From: a virus
Strand: one strand, 5' to 3'
DNA length: 35,179 bases
Virus record (IMG/VR): IMGVR_UViG_3300010885_006184
Location: 1 to 35,179 of that record
The translations under genes and the position numbers were made by a program. Shown here piece after piece: positions 26,527-33,563 of the stretch; position 1 is the first letter of the stretch, and the number at the start of each line of letters is the position of its first letter. The notes beneath the pieces were generated by a model, which saw nothing but the letters and a program-made list of their open reading frames with translations, did not search any database and was not told where the DNA came from.

Positions 26527-26676
26527 TTAAGATTTGGTTTCCTTTTTTTGGGGAAGGTAGCAGATCTTTGCATGTTTTTCGCAGTAGGCGCGTCTCGTAA
26601 CCTGCTCGCAGCAATATTCGGGCCGACTTGTATCGCTGTTCAGAATGAAGCGGCAGGTGCTCCATTTCAGATCCAT
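26527..26676 (-). CDS. GcrA C-terminus-like Cys-rich mini-protein
   Basis: 49 residues: MDLKWSTCRFILN, then a Cys pattern C8, C22-C23, C32, H35, C39, with ARRAYCEKHAKICYLP-like text near the end (RRAYCEKHAKICYLP). The spacing C-x13-C-x9-C-x2-H and the AYC..HA..CY ending match the C-terminal segment of GcrA, the alphaproteobacterial cell-cycle transcription factor, which contacts sigma70; here the DNA-binding N terminus is missing. An in-frame ATG at 26700 would add eight basic residues. The gene lies in a different frame from a longer open frame covering the same bases (26513-26797) and has the far better protein signature. Sigma-factor binding is a hypothesis. Confidence 0.65.
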   Translation of the reverse strand: MDLKWSTCRFILNSDTSRPEYCCEQVTRRAYCEKHAKICYLPQKKETKS

Positions 26677-26718
26677 TATTCCATTTTTTCTCTTCCTCAT
26701 TTTGGTCTCGTTGGGTTA

Positions 26719-26738
26719 GGGGGAGCCGAAGCTCCCCC
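26719..26738 (-). terminator. UUCG-loop hairpin after the transglycosylase gene
   Basis: A perfect 8-bp stem (GGGGGAGC with GCTCCCCC) closes a loop that reads TTCG on the minus strand. It starts three bases after the stop at 26742 and has no T tract. It is almost the same element as the terminator at 1250-1267. It may attenuate or stabilise the transcript rather than stop it completely. Confidence 0.55.
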
Positions 26739-26741
26739 ATG

Positions 26742-27266
26742 TTAGGCCGTGGCCATTCGAATATATTTTTGCTTGTACATCTCATGTTGACGAGCAAGCT
26801 TCACATTCCAACGGTTCCAGCCTGCAACGTGGCAGGCAGCCATGCCACGAGGGTCTTTCACGCCATACTTGATGCAGACCTTCATGTGCGCAACACCCGC
26901 CGCGATGTTCTCATTGCAATCGTACATTTTTGCAGGGTCGAAACCCAACGACTTGGCAGAGGAGTCCAGCATCTGAAAGACACCCTTTGCGTGACCGTGA
27001 CGAGTCCGTGGACCTGTCGCCTTGCAGTTAAAACCACTCTCGACCTTTGCGATCTTCAGAGCGCTTTCAACCCACTCTTCACCAAGTTCTTTCCTGACAA
27101 CCTTCGTGATCTGATCCACGACAGCAGATCTTTTTTGCACAGGTTTGACAGTTTCTTTCTTGGCTGCCTCTTGGCGGAAGAAAGCTCCTACGTCTTCCTC
27201 ATTCGCTAGGACTGGCGATGACAGTAGTGCTACTGCCGTCAAAGTGTACGCTGATGTTCTGAGCAT
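26742..27266 (-). CDS. Secreted lytic transglycosylase (SLT-like)
   Basis: 174 residues from an ATG preceded by AGGAGAACCAT. Residues 1-21 (LRTSAYTLTAVALLSSPVLA) are a Sec signal peptide. The mature part has the lytic transglycosylase core: catalytic Glu76 in AKVESGFNC, GHAKGVFQML, NIAAGVAHMKVCIKYG and a closing helix region. It cleaves peptidoglycan glycan strands without water. Four Cys suggest disulfides in the periplasm. It is unusual in being an accessory-region gene, far from the holin and GH108 endolysin. It could weaken the wall, modify it during infection, or aid superinfection exclusion. The first bases overlap the end of the gene upstream. Confidence 0.85.
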   Translation of the reverse strand: MLRTSAYTLTAVALLSSPVLANEEDVGAFFRQEAAKKETVKPVQKRSAVVDQITKVVRKELGEEWVESALKIAKVESGFNCKATGPRTRHGHAKGVFQMLDSSAKSLGFDPAKMYDCNENIAAGVAHMKVCIKYGVKDPRGMAACHVAGWNRWNVKLARQHEMYKQKYIRMATA

Positions 27267-27585
27267 ATGGTTCTCCTAATTCAACAGGCTGCGTTGCCAC
27301 GGCAGCGGATTTCTCTCCTTCGATGTCGTTCAAGGCAAACTGCGCCGAAAACGCAGTGTAGTTTACATTGTCAACGTAATGATCAGCAAGCTTAGGATTT
27401 GCTCTGCGTCTTGCTAGTTTCACAGACTCCATGACCACAGAAATGTCGTATTCAGTGTAGTCTTTTCCTGTGATGATAGATGCTAGTTGCGCCGCATTCT
27501 TAAAAAGAATGGCGATATCTCCATACATTTGGTCTCGTTCATTTAGCGTTGATGCAGCCTTGTAGAGTATTTCTTTGTGGTTCAT
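27199..27585 (-). CDS. DUF6378/MazG-like all-alpha protein
   Basis: 128 residues from ATG 27585, which overlaps the upstream stop as ATGA. The helical core has LNERDQMYGDIAILFKNAA, YDISVVMESVKLARRRANPK and HYVDNVNYTAFSAQF, a pattern I associate with DUF6378, related in shape to MazG-type nucleotide pyrophosphohydrolases. A nucleotide-pool role is possible but the acidic metal-binding set of MazG is incomplete. The last 35 residues are low complexity and overlap the transglycosylase gene by 68 bases. The family name is from memory. Confidence 0.75.
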   Translation of the reverse strand: MNHKEILYKAASTLNERDQMYGDIAILFKNAAQLASIITGKDYTEYDISVVMESVKLARRRANPKLADHYVDNVNYTAFSAQFALNDIEGEKSAAVATQPVELGEPYAQNISVHFDGSSTTVIASPSE

Positions 27586-27875
27586 TTTCGTTCCCATTGT
27601 TTTATCTTTCCGATGTGTCGGCGGTTAAGGGCAACAAGCCCATGCGACTCGTACTCCTTACTGAACTTGCCGGGGTAGAACTCCTCCACAATGATGAAGT
27701 CATCTTCGATGGTTTCATTGAGAAAATCGACAAGACTTCCAGCAGGATAATCAACGATGATCCTGTGAATCAACGCAGGAGGTTGAACAGGCGCAGGATG
27801 CGAGGCCGGATCAGGTTCCCGGCGTTGCGCGTCATTCCCCCTCACGGGCATGTTCATGATGATTTCAAAACGCAT
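27582..27875 (-). CDS. Hypothetical phage protein
   Basis: 97 residues from an ATG six bases after CTGGAG. A Pro-rich stretch (residues 20-35) separates an N-terminal strand (FEIIMNMPV) from a folded part (HRIIVDYPAGSLVDFLNETI, FIIVEEFYPGKFSKEYESHG, VALNRRHIGKIKQW). The ending VALNRRHIGKIK reads like a small beta domain with a basic tail. It lies just after the ssDNA-binding gene and is coupled by ATGA to the next gene. Function unknown. Confidence 0.75.
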   Translation of the reverse strand: MRFEIIMNMPVRGNDAQRREPDPASHPAPVQPPALIHRIIVDYPAGSLVDFLNETIEDDFIIVEEFYPGKFSKEYESHGLVALNRRHIGKIKQWERK

Positions 27876-27893
27876 TTCTGCTCCAGTTTGAAT

Positions 27894-27915
27894 GGGTGCG
27901 CCTGACGACGCACCC
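27894..27915. terminator. Hairpin between ssDNA-binding gene and next gene
   Basis: A 7-bp perfect stem (GGGTGCG at 27894-27900, CGCACCC at 27909-27915) with an 8-base loop lies between the stop at 27923 and the next start at 27875. There is no T tract on the minus strand. It may reduce readthrough from the strongly needed ssDNA-binding gene or protect its mRNA end. Confidence 0.4.
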
Positions 27916-27922
27916 GGTTGTT

Positions 27923-28588
27923 TTACCCGAAGTCTTCTTCATCCTTCACAGCAACGCGCGGAGCGGGTGCAGCTGCACGAGTGGACCCAGTGGCGGGAGG
28001 TGCAGGACGAGCAGCAGGCGCTGCGGGCGCTACAGAGTCTCCACGGGGGCTGGCAACCAGATCATTCGGGCGCGCAGACCACCCAACGATCTCGAAGATA
28101 GGCGTGTAGTTGGTGTTCTTGTACTGGCCGCTGCCGCTCTCAACGGCAATAGTGTCGATCAGTGCAACTATAGGCAGCTTTCCGGGGTTATCAGAAAGAC
28201 CGGCCAGATATTCATCATGCAGCTTCTCAAGGGAATTGAGCATGGCCTTCGACGTTCCAGCAAGTTCACGAACGTCGCCACCGTTTTCCTTGCTGAGCTT
28301 CACCAAGAACCGAACGCCCTTGTTGTGATTTGCACTAGGTTTCTCAGGAAGATCCGCACCGAGCGGAACCAAGCGAAGATCCGGCGCAGTTCCTGCGGCA
28401 AAAGCCATCCAGCCGATCTCGACATTTGCAAGGTCAAAGACCGCCTTGAAATTGCGAGTGATATCGACAGGCGTCGAAACGCCACTGTCTTTGTCCACAC
28501 GAAACATGCGGCCCGCACGGGCGTCATATTTTACAATCGGCAAGAAGTCCTTCGAGCCGCCGCTGCTGAGATTCAAACCAAAACCCAT
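27923..28588 (-). CDS. Phage single-stranded DNA-binding protein
   Basis: 221 residues from ATG 28588, preceded by GGAGAACGACT; upstream in-frame codons are not used. The chain starts MGFGLNLSSGGSKDFLPIVK and has a beta-rich core (ARAGRMFRVDK, NFKAVFDLANVEIGWMAF, VRFLVKLSKENGG, LIDTIAVESGSGQYKN) typical of phage OB-fold ssDNA-binding proteins. A Pro/Ala-rich linker then leads to an acidic end, VKDEEDFG, like the partner-binding tails of bacterial SSB and T7 gp2.5. It should coat ssDNA during replication and recombination, in line with the nuclease encoded upstream. Family call by recognition of this phage type. Confidence 0.75.
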   Translation of the reverse strand: MGFGLNLSSGGSKDFLPIVKYDARAGRMFRVDKDSGVSTPVDITRNFKAVFDLANVEIGWMAFAAGTAPDLRLVPLGADLPEKPSANHNKGVRFLVKLSKENGGDVRELAGTSKAMLNSLEKLHDEYLAGLSDNPGKLPIVALIDTIAVESGSGQYKNTNYTPIFEIVGWSARPNDLVASPRGDSVAPAAPAARPAPPATGSTRAAAPAPRVAVKDEEDFG

Positions 28589-28616
28589 AGTCGTTCTCCA
28601 TTTACCAAATGCGCCT

Positions 28617-28628
28617 GTCTGGCCAGAC
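28617..28628. promoter_or_regulatory. 12-bp perfect palindrome upstream of ssDNA-binding gene
   Basis: GTCTGGCCAGAC is a perfect palindrome 29 bases before the start of the ssDNA-binding gene. The half CGCCTGTCTGGC recurs at 28751-28762, just inside the nuclease gene end. The 138-base gap also holds the small hairpins GCCC-ACAT-GGGC and GTGGG-GCTAT-CCCAC. A regulator site is plausible; no promoter consensus is clear. Confidence 0.4.
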
Positions 28629-28726
28629 GCTCGCCTTTGCCCACATGGGCGAAACTTGATCGAGCGAGTGGGGCTATCCCACACCTCCGGTTTACCCGGT
28701 ATGCTCTTACACCACCGCTCGGAACC

Positions 28727-29476
28727 CTACAGACCCCACACTTCATAAACCGCCTGTCTGGCGAGTGGGTCTGAGAAATAGAAGCTCTCGGTGTCTGGCA
28801 CCACATATGACGCCAGCTCTGCGGGATCATCGCTGAGCGACAGAAACCGCTGAATCGTAAACGCAATGCGCTCCAATGCGCGCACATGCTCAGGCACGTT
28901 CTCAAGCTTGTACGTCGCCACCTTCTTCGGTGTGATGTAGGTCAACCGGGCGTCGATGTTGTTGCCAAGGCAAGCGGCATACAGGGCCACCTGACGCGCA
29001 TGGTTCACCTTGATCTTCGAAGGCAGCGCATGTGTGGTCTTCAGATCGGTCAGGATGCCGTGGTCTTCCCATGCGCAGTCGTAAAACCCGATCATGGGCA
29101 CAGCGAGGCCTTCAATCTTCCACTCGATCCTGCCCTGCGTCGATGTCGGCGCACCATATGGGCGAAGCTCCTTGAGGCCTTGGCGCACCATTTCGGGCAC
29201 CGCATCATGCTCTTTGTCGAGGCGAGGGTCGCCGCTCAAAGCGGTCAAGCGATTGAATGTATCTTTAGCCACCTTCACACACTCATCGTCAGACGAGCCG
29301 TTCACCAGCCCGTAGACTACACCTTCCTCCACCGCCGTCCCGCGATGTGCAGCAGCGCCCACAGCGCTCTTACGTTTCATCAAACGCTCAAGCACAAAGG
29401 CGGCGGGTGAGCCGATGAATGTGTTGCAGGCTGAGGGGGAAAGATGCTCGATGCCGTGTTTTTGGAAAGGGTTCAT
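28727..29476 (-). CDS. PD-(D/E)XK nuclease (Cas4/RecB-like phage exonuclease)
   Basis: 249 residues from ATG 29476. The N terminus has HLSPSACNTFIGSPAAFVLE and AAAHRGTAVEEGV, as in RecB/Cas4-type nucleases. The catalytic set is visible: Glu50/51, Asp133 in GFYDC, Asp144-x-Lys146 in LTDLKTT, and Gln162-x3-Tyr166 in RQVALYA. No four-Cys iron-sulphur cluster is seen, unlike Cas4. Next to an ssDNA-binding gene it probably supplies DNA end resection for recombination or host DNA breakdown. The frame is open upstream to 29794, overlapping the opposite genes, but the candidate promoter near 29504-29532 and a GAG site favour 29476. Confidence 0.85.
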   Translation of the reverse strand: MNPFQKHGIEHLSPSACNTFIGSPAAFVLERLMKRKSAVGAAAHRGTAVEEGVVYGLVNGSSDDECVKVAKDTFNRLTALSGDPRLDKEHDAVPEMVRQGLKELRPYGAPTSTQGRIEWKIEGLAVPMIGFYDCAWEDHGILTDLKTTHALPSKIKVNHARQVALYAACLGNNIDARLTYITPKKVATYKLENVPEHVRALERIAFTIQRFLSLSDDPAELASYVVPDTESFYFSDPLARQAVYEVWGL

Positions 29477-29503
29477 TTTGATTTGCTCTGCTTCGGTGAC
29501 GCC

Positions 29504-29532
29504 AGATTGGCGAAGGCCGAACAACCTGTCAA
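29504..29532 (-). promoter_or_regulatory. Candidate promoter for the minus-strand block
   Basis: On the minus strand TTGACA (29532-29527) is a perfect -35, with CAATCT 17 bases later as a weak -10. Transcription would start near 29497, about 20 bases before the nuclease ATG. Only the -35 is convincing. Confidence 0.4.
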
Positions 29533-29557
29533 GCGCCATCCACTGAAAAACTTCAAG

Positions 29558-29586
29558 TTGACACATTGGATTTTTTGTCCAATCCT
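29558..29586 (+). promoter_or_regulatory. Candidate promoter for the plus-strand replication block, with operator
   Basis: TTGACA at 29558-29563 is followed 17 bases later by AATCCT, a weak -10. The inverted repeat ATTGGA-N7-TCCAAT (29565-29583) fills the spacer and touches the -10, the classic place for a repressor site. The next ATG, at 29593, is only seven bases past the -10, so the message may be leaderless or nearly so. Confidence 0.5.
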
Positions 29587-29592
29587 CGGGAT

Positions 29593-29796
29593 ATGACCAA
29601 ATCGCAAATCGACTGGGATCTGATCGACACCTACGCAGAGTTGAAGGGTGTCTCCTACTGGGCCCGCCGTAAATGGCGGCAGCGCAACCATGTGCCGCAC
29701 AAGTGGCGCATCGGTCTTGCTTGGTGGTCAGCTGGGCGCATCGACCTAAAATGGTTTCAGGACATGGACAAAAAAAATCGGGGGAAAGCAGCATGA
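29593..29796 (+). CDS. Small HTH transcription regulator, Cro/YdaS-like
   Basis: 67 residues. The core (LIDTYAELKGVSYWARRKWR followed by QRNHVPHKWRIGLAWW) reads as a small helix-turn-helix of the Cro/YdaS type, with the recognition helix near RKWRQRNHVPHKWR. It is the first gene of the rightward block, immediately downstream of the 6-bp inverted repeat and facing the leftward block, so it probably regulates both promoters. ATG 29593 is preferred over an in-frame TTG at 29566, which lies inside the operator. The ribosome site is weak. ATGA overlaps the next gene. Confidence 0.75.
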   Translation: MTKSQIDWDLIDTYAELKGVSYWARRKWRQRNHVPHKWRIGLAWWSAGRIDLKWFQDMDKKNRGKAA

Positions 29797-30275
29797 TCTA
29801 CATTGGTATCGACCCCGGTTTGAATGGCGCAATCGCATTCCTCGACATGGAAATTGGGCACTTGTCTGTTCTGGACATGCCTACCTTTGAAGTGAAGCGG
29901 AATAACAAGTTAAAGCGCGAAGTGAGCCCACAGGGGCTTGCCAACATTTTTGATTTGACCGACGGACCAGCTTGGAACATCCGCGAAGTTGTCTTGGAGA
30001 GGGTCGGGGCAATGCCGGGGCAGGGCGTCAGTTCTGTCTTTTCTTTCGGCCGCAGCGTCGGAGTAATCGAGGGAGTTCTGGCGGCGCGGGGCCTTTCGGT
30101 CTCTATTGTAACCCCGCAGGCGTGGCAAAAGGCCGCAGGCGTTCGCGGTGGCAAGGATGGAAGTCGGATGAGGGCCTGCGAACTGTTCCCCAATTATGCG
30201 AATCTCTTCGCCCGCAAGAAGGATGATGGTCGCGCAGATGCGGCTCTCATGGCTTGGTATGCAGCAACAAAGTGA
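29793..30275 (+). CDS. RuvC-like Holliday junction resolvase
   Basis: 160 residues. The fold is RNase H-like, starting MIYIGIDPGLNGAIAF with the first catalytic Asp7. Glu69 lies in VVLERVGAM, and the acidic end is KKDDGRADAALMAW (Asp145 and Asp149). These give the four-acidic-residue metal site of RuvC. TPQAWQKAAGV is also typical. It should cut branched DNA in replication or packaging. ATG 29793 overlaps the HTH gene by ATGA; the longer frame upstream is a shadow. Confidence 0.9.
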   Translation: MIYIGIDPGLNGAIAFLDMEIGHLSVLDMPTFEVKRNNKLKREVSPQGLANIFDLTDGPAWNIREVVLERVGAMPGQGVSSVFSFGRSVGVIEGVLAARGLSVSIVTPQAWQKAAGVRGGKDGSRMRACELFPNYANLFARKKDDGRADAALMAWYAATK

Positions 30276-30302
30276 ACCAATCAAATTAGCAAGGAGACCA
30301 AC

Positions 30303-31010
30303 ATGATCGACAAACGCTTGCCGCTGTTCAAGATAGCATCGAATATTTTTGATTCGATCAGCCTTAAGGATGTTGAGAAAACAGCAGACGACATGGAGGA
30401 GCTTGGCATTTATCTGCCGCCCTACAATCATTTCTATATTCAGGGCAATATGAAGTTAATTCTCACCATGATGCAGCATATTTCGGAAGAAGATCTGTCG
30501 AGCGTTATGGAAGGAATTAAGGCCGATAAAATGCAAGTCATGTTTGAATATCTTTTTGATGGAACGCATATGCAAGTTGCTATGTTGCGCTCCTTTAATG
30601 GTTCTGAATTTATTCCCGTTGAATCAAAAATGTTTACAGGGACGGACAAGGATTGGACCGAATGGGTGGCGTTCACGTCGGTTGAATTATTGATAGTTCT
30701 TTTGTCCACGAAGAACATCGAGAAAGAAACCGAGACATGCAATAAGCCGAATTCGCGCAACAGGCGCGAGCGCACCATTTCAAAATATGCGTCGATCACA
30801 ACTATTAAGATCGGCAAAATTACCGAAACGGCTCGGTCTGGTAATGGTAATGGCGGCCCTGTTCGCCCTCACCTGCGCCGTGGTCACATTCGCAGCCAGC
30901 CATACGGCAAGGGCAGGTCTGAGGTCAAAAAGATCTTCATCCAGCCGATGTTCATCAATGCCGATCAGGGGTGGATTGACTCACAAAAAGAATATCGGGT
31001 GAAGGCATGA
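30303..31010 (+). CDS. Conserved phage protein with PVRPHLRRGHIR motif
   Basis: 235 residues, starting after AAGGAGACCAAC. The first half is helical (LFKIASNIFDSISLKDVEKT, YIQGNMKLILTMMQHI). The C-terminal part has PVRPHLRRGHIRSQPYGKGR followed by IFIQPMFIN, which I recognise from many phage and prophage proteins; no function is known to me. Codons are AT-richer than in the genes on both sides. It overlaps the primase-helicase gene by ATGA and is therefore likely coupled to replication. Confidence 0.75.
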   Translation: MIDKRLPLFKIASNIFDSISLKDVEKTADDMEELGIYLPPYNHFYIQGNMKLILTMMQHISEEDLSSVMEGIKADKMQVMFEYLFDGTHMQVAMLRSFNGSEFIPVESKMFTGTDKDWTEWVAFTSVELLIVLLSTKNIEKETETCNKPNSRNRRERTISKYASITTIKIGKITETARSGNGNGGPVRPHLRRGHIRSQPYGKGRSEVKKIFIQPMFINADQGWIDSQKEYRVKA

Positions 31011-33139
31011 ACGAAGGCAAAGCAATGAGCAATTTCGATCCAGACTTCGCAGGCCCGGCTGAGTGGGCAAACATGTATCGCGGGCTCGGCCTTCAGGTGG
31101 TGCCTGCAATGAGCCATCGGGAGAACAAGCAGCAGTGGAAGCGCCCGGCCCTCCCCAAGTGGCGCGAGCTTGAACACGAGCTGACGCCAAACTTCACCTT
31201 CGAGCGCTGGTACGGCGAATCAGGTGAGCATTCTCGGCGCAACAACATGGGGGTGATCGCGGGCGCTTGCTCATCTGGCGTTTTTGTTGTGGATCTAGAT
31301 CTCCACAAGGATCTTCGCGCACAGGCATGGTGGGACGAAATGTCGCACATGCAGCAGAAGGCTGGTGAGCTTGAAACAGCCGAGCAGGAAACTGGCGGCG
31401 GGGGCATCCAACTGTTTTTTCGCGCCCCCTTGGGCTGGACCCCACCCACCTGCAAGACATCCATCGGTGTGGATATCCGTGGCCAAGGCGGTTTCGCCAT
31501 GATGCCGCCCTCGATGCACGAAAGCGGGCGGGCGTATGCATGGAAGGCCGGGCACGAGCCTTGGGAGATAGATATTGCTCAGGCCCCGGCATGGTTCTGC
31601 GATCAGGTCACAGCACTTGCCAAAGAGCATGGTGGATCCACAGGATCGACAGGCCCGGCACAGCGCACCTCGACCCCCACCATGGCGTCCACAGCCTTCG
31701 GCACGATCACAGACGGGCGCGAGGACTACATGACCAGAATGGTCTGGGCGCGCGTTGTCGATGAGTACAGGCAGTGCCCCATTCCTCCGGGGGTGACAGA
31801 ATTTGACACCATGCTGCGCGACACCTTCGCCACCTACGAGCGCGCGGTGAAGTCTCGCATCAGGGAGCCCGGCACCCCGAACCACATCTTGCTGGAGCGC
31901 GAAGGCAGGGGCATCACCCTGCTCAGGCAGAAGCTGACCAGCGCCATCTCGCAGTGGGATGACAAGGTTTCAACCCATGCCGCAGTTCCGCCAGCGCCCA
32001 AGCAGCAGGTGAGGGCATCGATCCCTCTCCCCGGAGGCGGCGAAGCCTTGCAAGGCGTAGCCGCCGACCCAGAGGCGCACCCAGCAGACCCATCCCTCTT
32101 TGAGCTTCTCTCAGTGACAGCGATCAAAAACCTCCCCGACCCCGACTGGCTCATTGACGGATTCGTGATCGACCGTGGCCTCGGGTTCGTGTTCGGCCCC
32201 CCCGGATGCGGCAAGTCGTTCATCACCCTTGGGCAGGCCCTCTCAATAGCCACAGGGCAGGCCACATGGTGGGGCAAGAAGATCATCCGCACAGGCCCCG
32301 TGATCTACATCAGCAGCGAGGGCGTCGGTGATATCAAGTTCCGCCTGCGGGCATGGGAGACTCACCTCGGCGTGAAGGCGGATGAGGCCCCCTTCTATCT
32401 GATCAGGCAGACCATCAATTTCATGCTCGACACGGACATCGACCGGCTGCTGCGCACCATCAACGCCCTGTGCGAGCAGCTCGGGGAGCTGCCGGTGGCT
32501 GTATTCGTGGACACGGTCAGCCGTGTGCTGCCCGGCGCAGACGAGAACTTGCAGAAGGACATGACCCTGTTTATTCGGGCCTGTGACGCCGTCAGGGAGA
32601 CCTTTGCGGCCACTGTCGTCGGTGTCCACCATACCAGCCGGGCGGGCAACATGCGCGGATCCAGCGTCTTTGATGGCGCTGGCGACTTCCTCGCCCAGAT
32701 CGAACGTGATGAAGGCGACATGATCGGAACCATGACAGCCAAGAAGATCAAGGCTGCTGCGGACGGGTGGAAGCAGCATTTTGAGCTGATCTCGGTGAAC
32801 ATGGGCGACATCAAGGGCACCACCAGTCTGGTCGCCGAGGCTTGTGACGCCAAGGCGCAGCCGGACAAGAGCGTGTGGCCACCCAAGGATGTGTGCCGCA
32901 AGATCCTCACCGAGATCAGCAGCGCATGGAACTCGGGCAAGCCGTGGTCATCCATGCCGCAGACAAAGGCCAAGGGGAGATATGCCCCGGGCCTTATCAA
33001 GGCCAAGTTCGACATCGTCGAAAAGACCGCCGAGATGATGGTGCAGACGTGGTTACAGAACGGAATCTTGTCCTACGAGATGCGGGACAAGGTAACCAAA
33101 ATGCAAGGGCTCAAAGTGACAGGGAGCATAGATTCATGA
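31007..33139 (+). CDS. Primase-polymerase/helicase fusion (Prim-Pol + RepA-like AAA ATPase)
   Basis: 710 residues. The N-terminal third is a bifunctional primase-polymerase: Asp96-x-Asp98 in FVVDLDLHK, GGGGIQLFFRAP near residues 131-141, and Asp156 in GVDIRG. A Gln stands where the family usually has His in the GG-x-H motif. The C-terminal half has a Walker A (GPPGCGKSF near residue 395), the SSEGVGDIKFRL segment, Walker B-like PVAVFVDTVSR, and VVGVHHTSRAGNMRGSS, all typical of RepA-type hexameric helicases. It should prime and unwind DNA at the phage origin. It overlaps both neighbours by ATGA. Confidence 0.85.
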   Translation: MNEGKAMSNFDPDFAGPAEWANMYRGLGLQVVPAMSHRENKQQWKRPALPKWRELEHELTPNFTFERWYGESGEHSRRNNMGVIAGACSSGVFVVDLDLHKDLRAQAWWDEMSHMQQKAGELETAEQETGGGGIQLFFRAPLGWTPPTCKTSIGVDIRGQGGFAMMPPSMHESGRAYAWKAGHEPWEIDIAQAPAWFCDQVTALAKEHGGSTGSTGPAQRTSTPTMASTAFGTITDGREDYMTRMVWARVVDEYRQCPIPPGVTEFDTMLRDTFATYERAVKSRIREPGTPNHILLEREGRGITLLRQKLTSAISQWDDKVSTHAAVPPAPKQQVRASIPLPGGGEALQGVAADPEAHPADPSLFELLSVTAIKNLPDPDWLIDGFVIDRGLGFVFGPPGCGKSFITLGQALSIATGQATWWGKKIIRTGPVIYISSEGVGDIKFRLRAWETHLGVKADEAPFYLIRQTINFMLDTDIDRLLRTINALCEQLGELPVAVFVDTVSRVLPGADENLQKDMTLFIRACDAVRETFAATVVGVHHTSRAGNMRGSSVFDGAGDFLAQIERDEGDMIGTMTAKKIKAAADGWKQHFELISVNMGDIKGTTSLVAEACDAKAQPDKSVWPPKDVCRKILTEISSAWNSGKPWSSMPQTKAKGRYAPGLIKAKFDIVEKTAEMMVQTWLQNGILSYEMRDKVTKMQGLKVTGSIDS

Positions 33140-33459
33140 ACGCTTACGCTAGATCAACAGACCCACAATCGTCGCACGATGCAGCAGCCAACATAAACGT
33201 GACCTACCTACAACAGGTGGTCATTGATTGTTTGGCGGCGCACCAGACACCCATGACAAGCCTGTCAATTGCAGCCGCTGTCGGCATCCCCGTCTGGTCT
33301 ATCTCCCCCCGTATGAGGCCATTGGAGAACGCCGGGAAGATCGTTTGCGTTGGTTCACTCCCGGCCCTGAACTCATCCGGCAAGATCCGCAATTTGCGCC
33401 ATTATGTGCTTACGGAAGTCGCCGGAGGTCATACGGAGGTTACGGAGGTCTCCAGCTAA
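33136..33459 (+). CDS. Small winged-helix DNA-binding protein
   Basis: 107 residues from ATG 33136, which overlaps the helicase stop by ATGA. Residues about 25-70 (YLQQVVIDCLAAHQTPMTSL, AAAVGIPVWSISPRMRPLEN, AGKIVCVGS) form a winged helix-turn-helix like those of phage replication and regulator proteins. The last 15 residues (TEVAGGHTEVTEVSS) are encoded by the first repeats of the downstream array, so gene and repeat have grown together. It is a natural candidate to bind the array, as iteron-binding initiators often do; this is not shown. Confidence 0.7.
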   Translation: MNAYARSTDPQSSHDAAANINVTYLQQVVIDCLAAHQTPMTSLSIAAAVGIPVWSISPRMRPLENAGKIVCVGSLPALNSSGKIRNLRHYVLTEVAGGHTEVTEVSS

Positions 33460-33558
33460 GTCATTGAAATCATTATACGGAGGTTGGTACGGAGGTTACG
33501 GAGGTCTGGAAAAACACCATTGAAATCATTGAGCAATTTTACGGAAGTGTACGGAGGT
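33411..33558 (+). repeat. Iteron-like direct repeat array, consensus TACGGAGGT
   Basis: Nine copies of TACGGAGGT or one/two-base variants start at 33411, 33421, 33432, 33441, 33476, 33488, 33497, 33540 and 33550. Several lie in pairs 9-10 bases apart, one DNA helix turn. The 13-bp AT-rich repeat CATTGAAATCATT separates them at 33462-33474 and 33518-33530. An inverted copy of the core, ACCTCCG, lies at 33589-33595. The array begins inside the wHTH gene and continues through the intergenic gap. Regular spacing, AT-rich segments and position after primase-helicase suggest an origin or operator. Confidence 0.8.
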
Positions 33559-33563
33559 TGAAC

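Noticed and set aside
26513-26797. 94-residue minus-strand frame covering the GcrA-like gene
   Set aside because: It runs through the UUCG hairpin and into the transglycosylase gene; the alternative 49-residue frame has a recognisable Cys/His signature.
28658-28726. Cloverleaf-like text on the minus strand (GAGCG...CGCTC ends, AAGAGCA-like D arm) upstream of the ssDNA-binding gene
   Set aside because: There is no TTC T-loop, the anticodon loop lacks T33 and the arms do not have correct lengths. It could be a tRNA relic but is not supported as a tRNA gene or attachment site.
27896-28774. 292-residue plus-strand frame opposite the ssDNA-binding gene
   Set aside because: It crosses the real minus-strand gene and its control region, has no protein-like motifs and no good ribosome site.
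33411-33558. Possible CRISPR array
   Set aside because: Units are about 9 bases with uneven 0-35-base gaps, far too short for CRISPR repeats, and there are no cas genes.
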